Of a stretch of DNA of 64,000 nucleotides, positions 62,532-64,000 are shown one piece after another (the first letter of the stretch is position 1; every line of letters begins with the position of its first letter). Position numbers and translations under genes: made by a program. Source of the stretch: Pagrus major (lineage: Eukaryota > Chordata > Actinopteri > Spariformes > Sparidae). The notes below the pieces were generated by a model. The model was given only the letters and a program-made list of their open reading frames with translations. It was not told the origin of the DNA and made no database searches. The stretch covers positions 5,663,297 to 5,727,296 of the forward strand of contig NC_133230.1 of assembly GCF_040436345.1 (NCBI RefSeq), in the 5' to 3' direction.

Positions 62532-62668
62532 ATTAAAATCATTATCTGCTCACCCTCATGCTGATGGAAAGTCAGGTGAAGTTGCGTAGTCGACAAAACA
62601 TTTCTGGAGCTTCACAGTGAAACAGTGTTGCAAAATTCTCCTAAACAACTGAAGTAGTGATCAATTAA
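62532..62668 (-). repeat. Interspersed repeat copy in tdrd6 intron 1
   Basis: Reverse-orientation copy of the family at 23253-23411: CTCACCCTCATGCTGATGGA, ACATTTCTGGAGCTTCACAG and CTCCTAAACAACTGAAGTAG. Confidence 0.7.
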
Positions 62669-62757
62669 ATATATTTACTTCTTAAATAAGATATATTAAT
62701 GTCTTAGCATTATGTGTCGGCCATTTTAAACAGTTAAATGATAATTCAAGCAAATTA

Positions 62758-62980
62758 CTTAAAGGCATACTATGCAGGATTTGTCAATTTTGTTGGTTTG
62801 TCACAATTTATCGGTTGCTTGTAAACACACACACAACACAAACACAGATTAAGTATCTTTCTCCAGATTGACTTCTAGAAACGTCCGCACACAGCACACT
62901 TAAAACAGTGGTGATTGAGAAGGATTATGTTTGTATATACATTGTTTTTAGTAAGTTCCTACATAGTATACCTTTAACTG
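62758..62980. repeat. Possible teleost repeat fragment
   Basis: TTAAAGGCATACTATGCAGG begins it and TACATAGTATACCTTTAA ends it at about 62974. The two ends are inverted relatives, suggesting a small element with terminal repeats. Confidence 0.55.
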
Positions 62981-63073
62981 TCCTAGAAATTCTTCACCCT
63001 TAATTTCTTTATGATAATGGACTATTTTATGTATTTTTTTCTTTGCAGGGATATTTAACCTCTGAGCTTCAAA

Positions 63074-64000
63074 ATGTGTTCGATTCCTGGGTTTCCATCT
63101 CCGGGATCAGAGGTACCTGTTCTCATCACGAGGGTGAACCTAAACCTCAAATGTGGTCTTGTGGAATTGTGGGTTAACATGGATGATGGAAGGAAGCATA
63201 TTTATGAGCAGATGAGAGAGGAAATTCAGATTCCTCAAAGGAAGTTTAATGAATCAGAAGGAAAAGCAGGGGACCTCTGCCTGGTTTGCATCAGTGACAC
63301 CTGGCACAGAGCTCGGATTGTATCGATTCAAAGTGAAACTTGCAATGTTTTTCTAATTGACCAAGGACGGCCCCATACCACCACCAGTGAAGCTTTAGCA
63401 TGCGGCCAGAGTGACAGTTTTCTCCTTCCACCTGAAATTGAACCATGCATACTCGCAAATCTCGTCTCCCTTGAGAATAACTGGCCTGAAAGAGCCACAA
63501 AGTTTTTGAAGTCTCTGCCTGGCAAGAAGTTTAAGGGACTAGTTCAGGATGTGCTGATGCCAGACAAGATCATTCTCCTCGACATACCAATTGTTTCCAA
63601 GCACATATGTAAGGGTGGAGTTGTAAAGAAGATGCCAGTAGATGAGTTTAAATCCCTTGTACTGAAATGTCTTCATTTACCCAAAGGAGAGGATTCTGAG
63701 GCCTGCCTCATAACACAGGAACAGAGTATGAATGTTAGTTGCAAACTTGAGAAGCACGACCAATACTTTTACCCAGAACTGTTCACTGACACTTTTGAAA
63801 GTCTTTACGTGACAGAGGTAATTAATCCACAGAACATTTTTTGCAAACTCCTAATTTTTTCCAAGGCAGTGAAGATACTGTCAGAACAGATCCACCAGCA
63901 CTATGAAGAAAGCTCTGGTTTGGGAGAGGCGCAACCGCTGACCTGTGGAGATGCATGCGCTGCTAGAGGCTTGAATGGCAGATGGCATCGCTCATTGCTA
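63074..64000 (+). CDS. tdrd6: Tudor domain-containing protein 6 (N-terminal part)
   Basis: One exon from acceptor TTTGCAG at 63048 stays open to the right edge: 309 codons of what is normally a protein of about 2,000 aa encoded largely by one long exon. The N-terminus MCSIPGFPSPGSEVPVLITR parallels mammalian TDRD6 (MCSTPGMPAPG). The first Tudor repeat core reads GDLCLVCISDTWHRARIVSI (about 66-85), then VFLIDQGR. A second repeat begins near YVTEVINPQNIFCKLL, with GLNGRWHRSLL at the edge. TDRD6 binds dimethylarginine on Piwi-type partners and organises germ granules (chromatoid body; Balbiani body in fish). TDRD15 is the main alternative, but its start differs as I recall it. Confidence 0.9.
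   Translation, partial: MCSIPGFPSPGSEVPVLITRVNLNLKCGLVELWVNMDDGRKHIYEQMREEIQIPQRKFNESEGKAGDLCLVCISDTWHRARIVSIQSETCNVFLIDQGRPHTTTSEALACGQSDSFLLPPEIEPCILANLVSLENNWPERATKFLKSLPGKKFKGLVQDVLMPDKIILLDIPIVSKHICKGGVVKKMPVDEFKSLVLKCLHLPKGEDSEACLITQEQSMNVSCKLEKHDQYFYPELFTDTFESLYVTEVINPQNIFCKLLIFSKAVKILSEQIHQHYEESSGLGEAQPLTCGDACAARGLNGRWHRSLL

Noticed and set aside
63074-64000. Assignment to TDRD15 instead of TDRD6
   Set aside because: TDRD15 sits on human 2p24, near the vsnl1-smc6 region, so linkage alone would favour it. The N-terminus MCSIPGFPSPG and the WHRARIVS core fit TDRD6 much better.
1-64000. tRNA, rRNA, CRISPR, prokaryotic operon or viral signals
   Set aside because: None seen on either strand. 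The exon-intron structure and repeat content are those of a vertebrate nuclear genome.

Overview
The window reads as nuclear DNA of a ray-finned fish, most likely a spiny-rayed (percomorph) teleost. Genes have many short exons with GT-AG introns of about 80-500 bp. Vertebrate orthologues are recognisable exon by exon, and introns and spacers carry short repeat families that I recognise from teleost genomes. There is no bacterial, viral or CRISPR signal.

Six protein genes were built by hand from splice sites and reading-frame phase. Left to right: (1) CCDC162-like, minus strand, 29 coding exons at 322-10201, with its 3' part beyond the left edge; (2) foxo3, minus, two coding exons at 12759-14069 and 19378-19929, 620 aa, with a 5.3 kb intron; (3) afg1l (LACE1), minus, 13 exons at 22625-29521, 473 aa; (4) scml4, plus, seven coding exons at 32470-34506, 409 aa; (5) vsnl1 (VILIP-1), plus, three coding exons at 41342-43250, 191 aa; (6) smc6, minus, 26 coding exons at 47567-57322, 1087 aa; then (7) the 5' part of tdrd6, plus, coding from 63074 to the right edge, 309 aa visible.

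The first four genes match human 6q21 content (CCDC162P, FOXO3, AFG1L, SCML4). vsnl1 and smc6 match a pair adjacent on human 2p24, and tdrd6 matches human 6p12. The window therefore spans a synteny junction relative to human. The genes are not an operon or a pathway: they cover a putative cilium-linked protein, a stress transcription factor, a mitochondrial ATPase, a Polycomb-like protein, a neuronal calcium sensor, a genome-maintenance ATPase and a germ-granule Tudor protein. vsnl1 and smc6 converge tail to tail; smc6 and tdrd6 diverge; afg1l and scml4 diverge.

The spacers hold CAG/CTG runs near three developmental or neural genes, several foldback or MITE-like elements, a diverged tandem duplication that includes a LINE-tail-like segment (about 38.1-39.15 kb), and a 1 kb pyrimidine-rich satellite with a 48/96 bp higher-order period in tdrd6 intron 1. 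The most useful regulatory reads are a well-formed RFX X-box 124 bp upstream of the CCDC162-like start codon and a perfect TISU element over the afg1l start codon. I saw no convincing new biological system.
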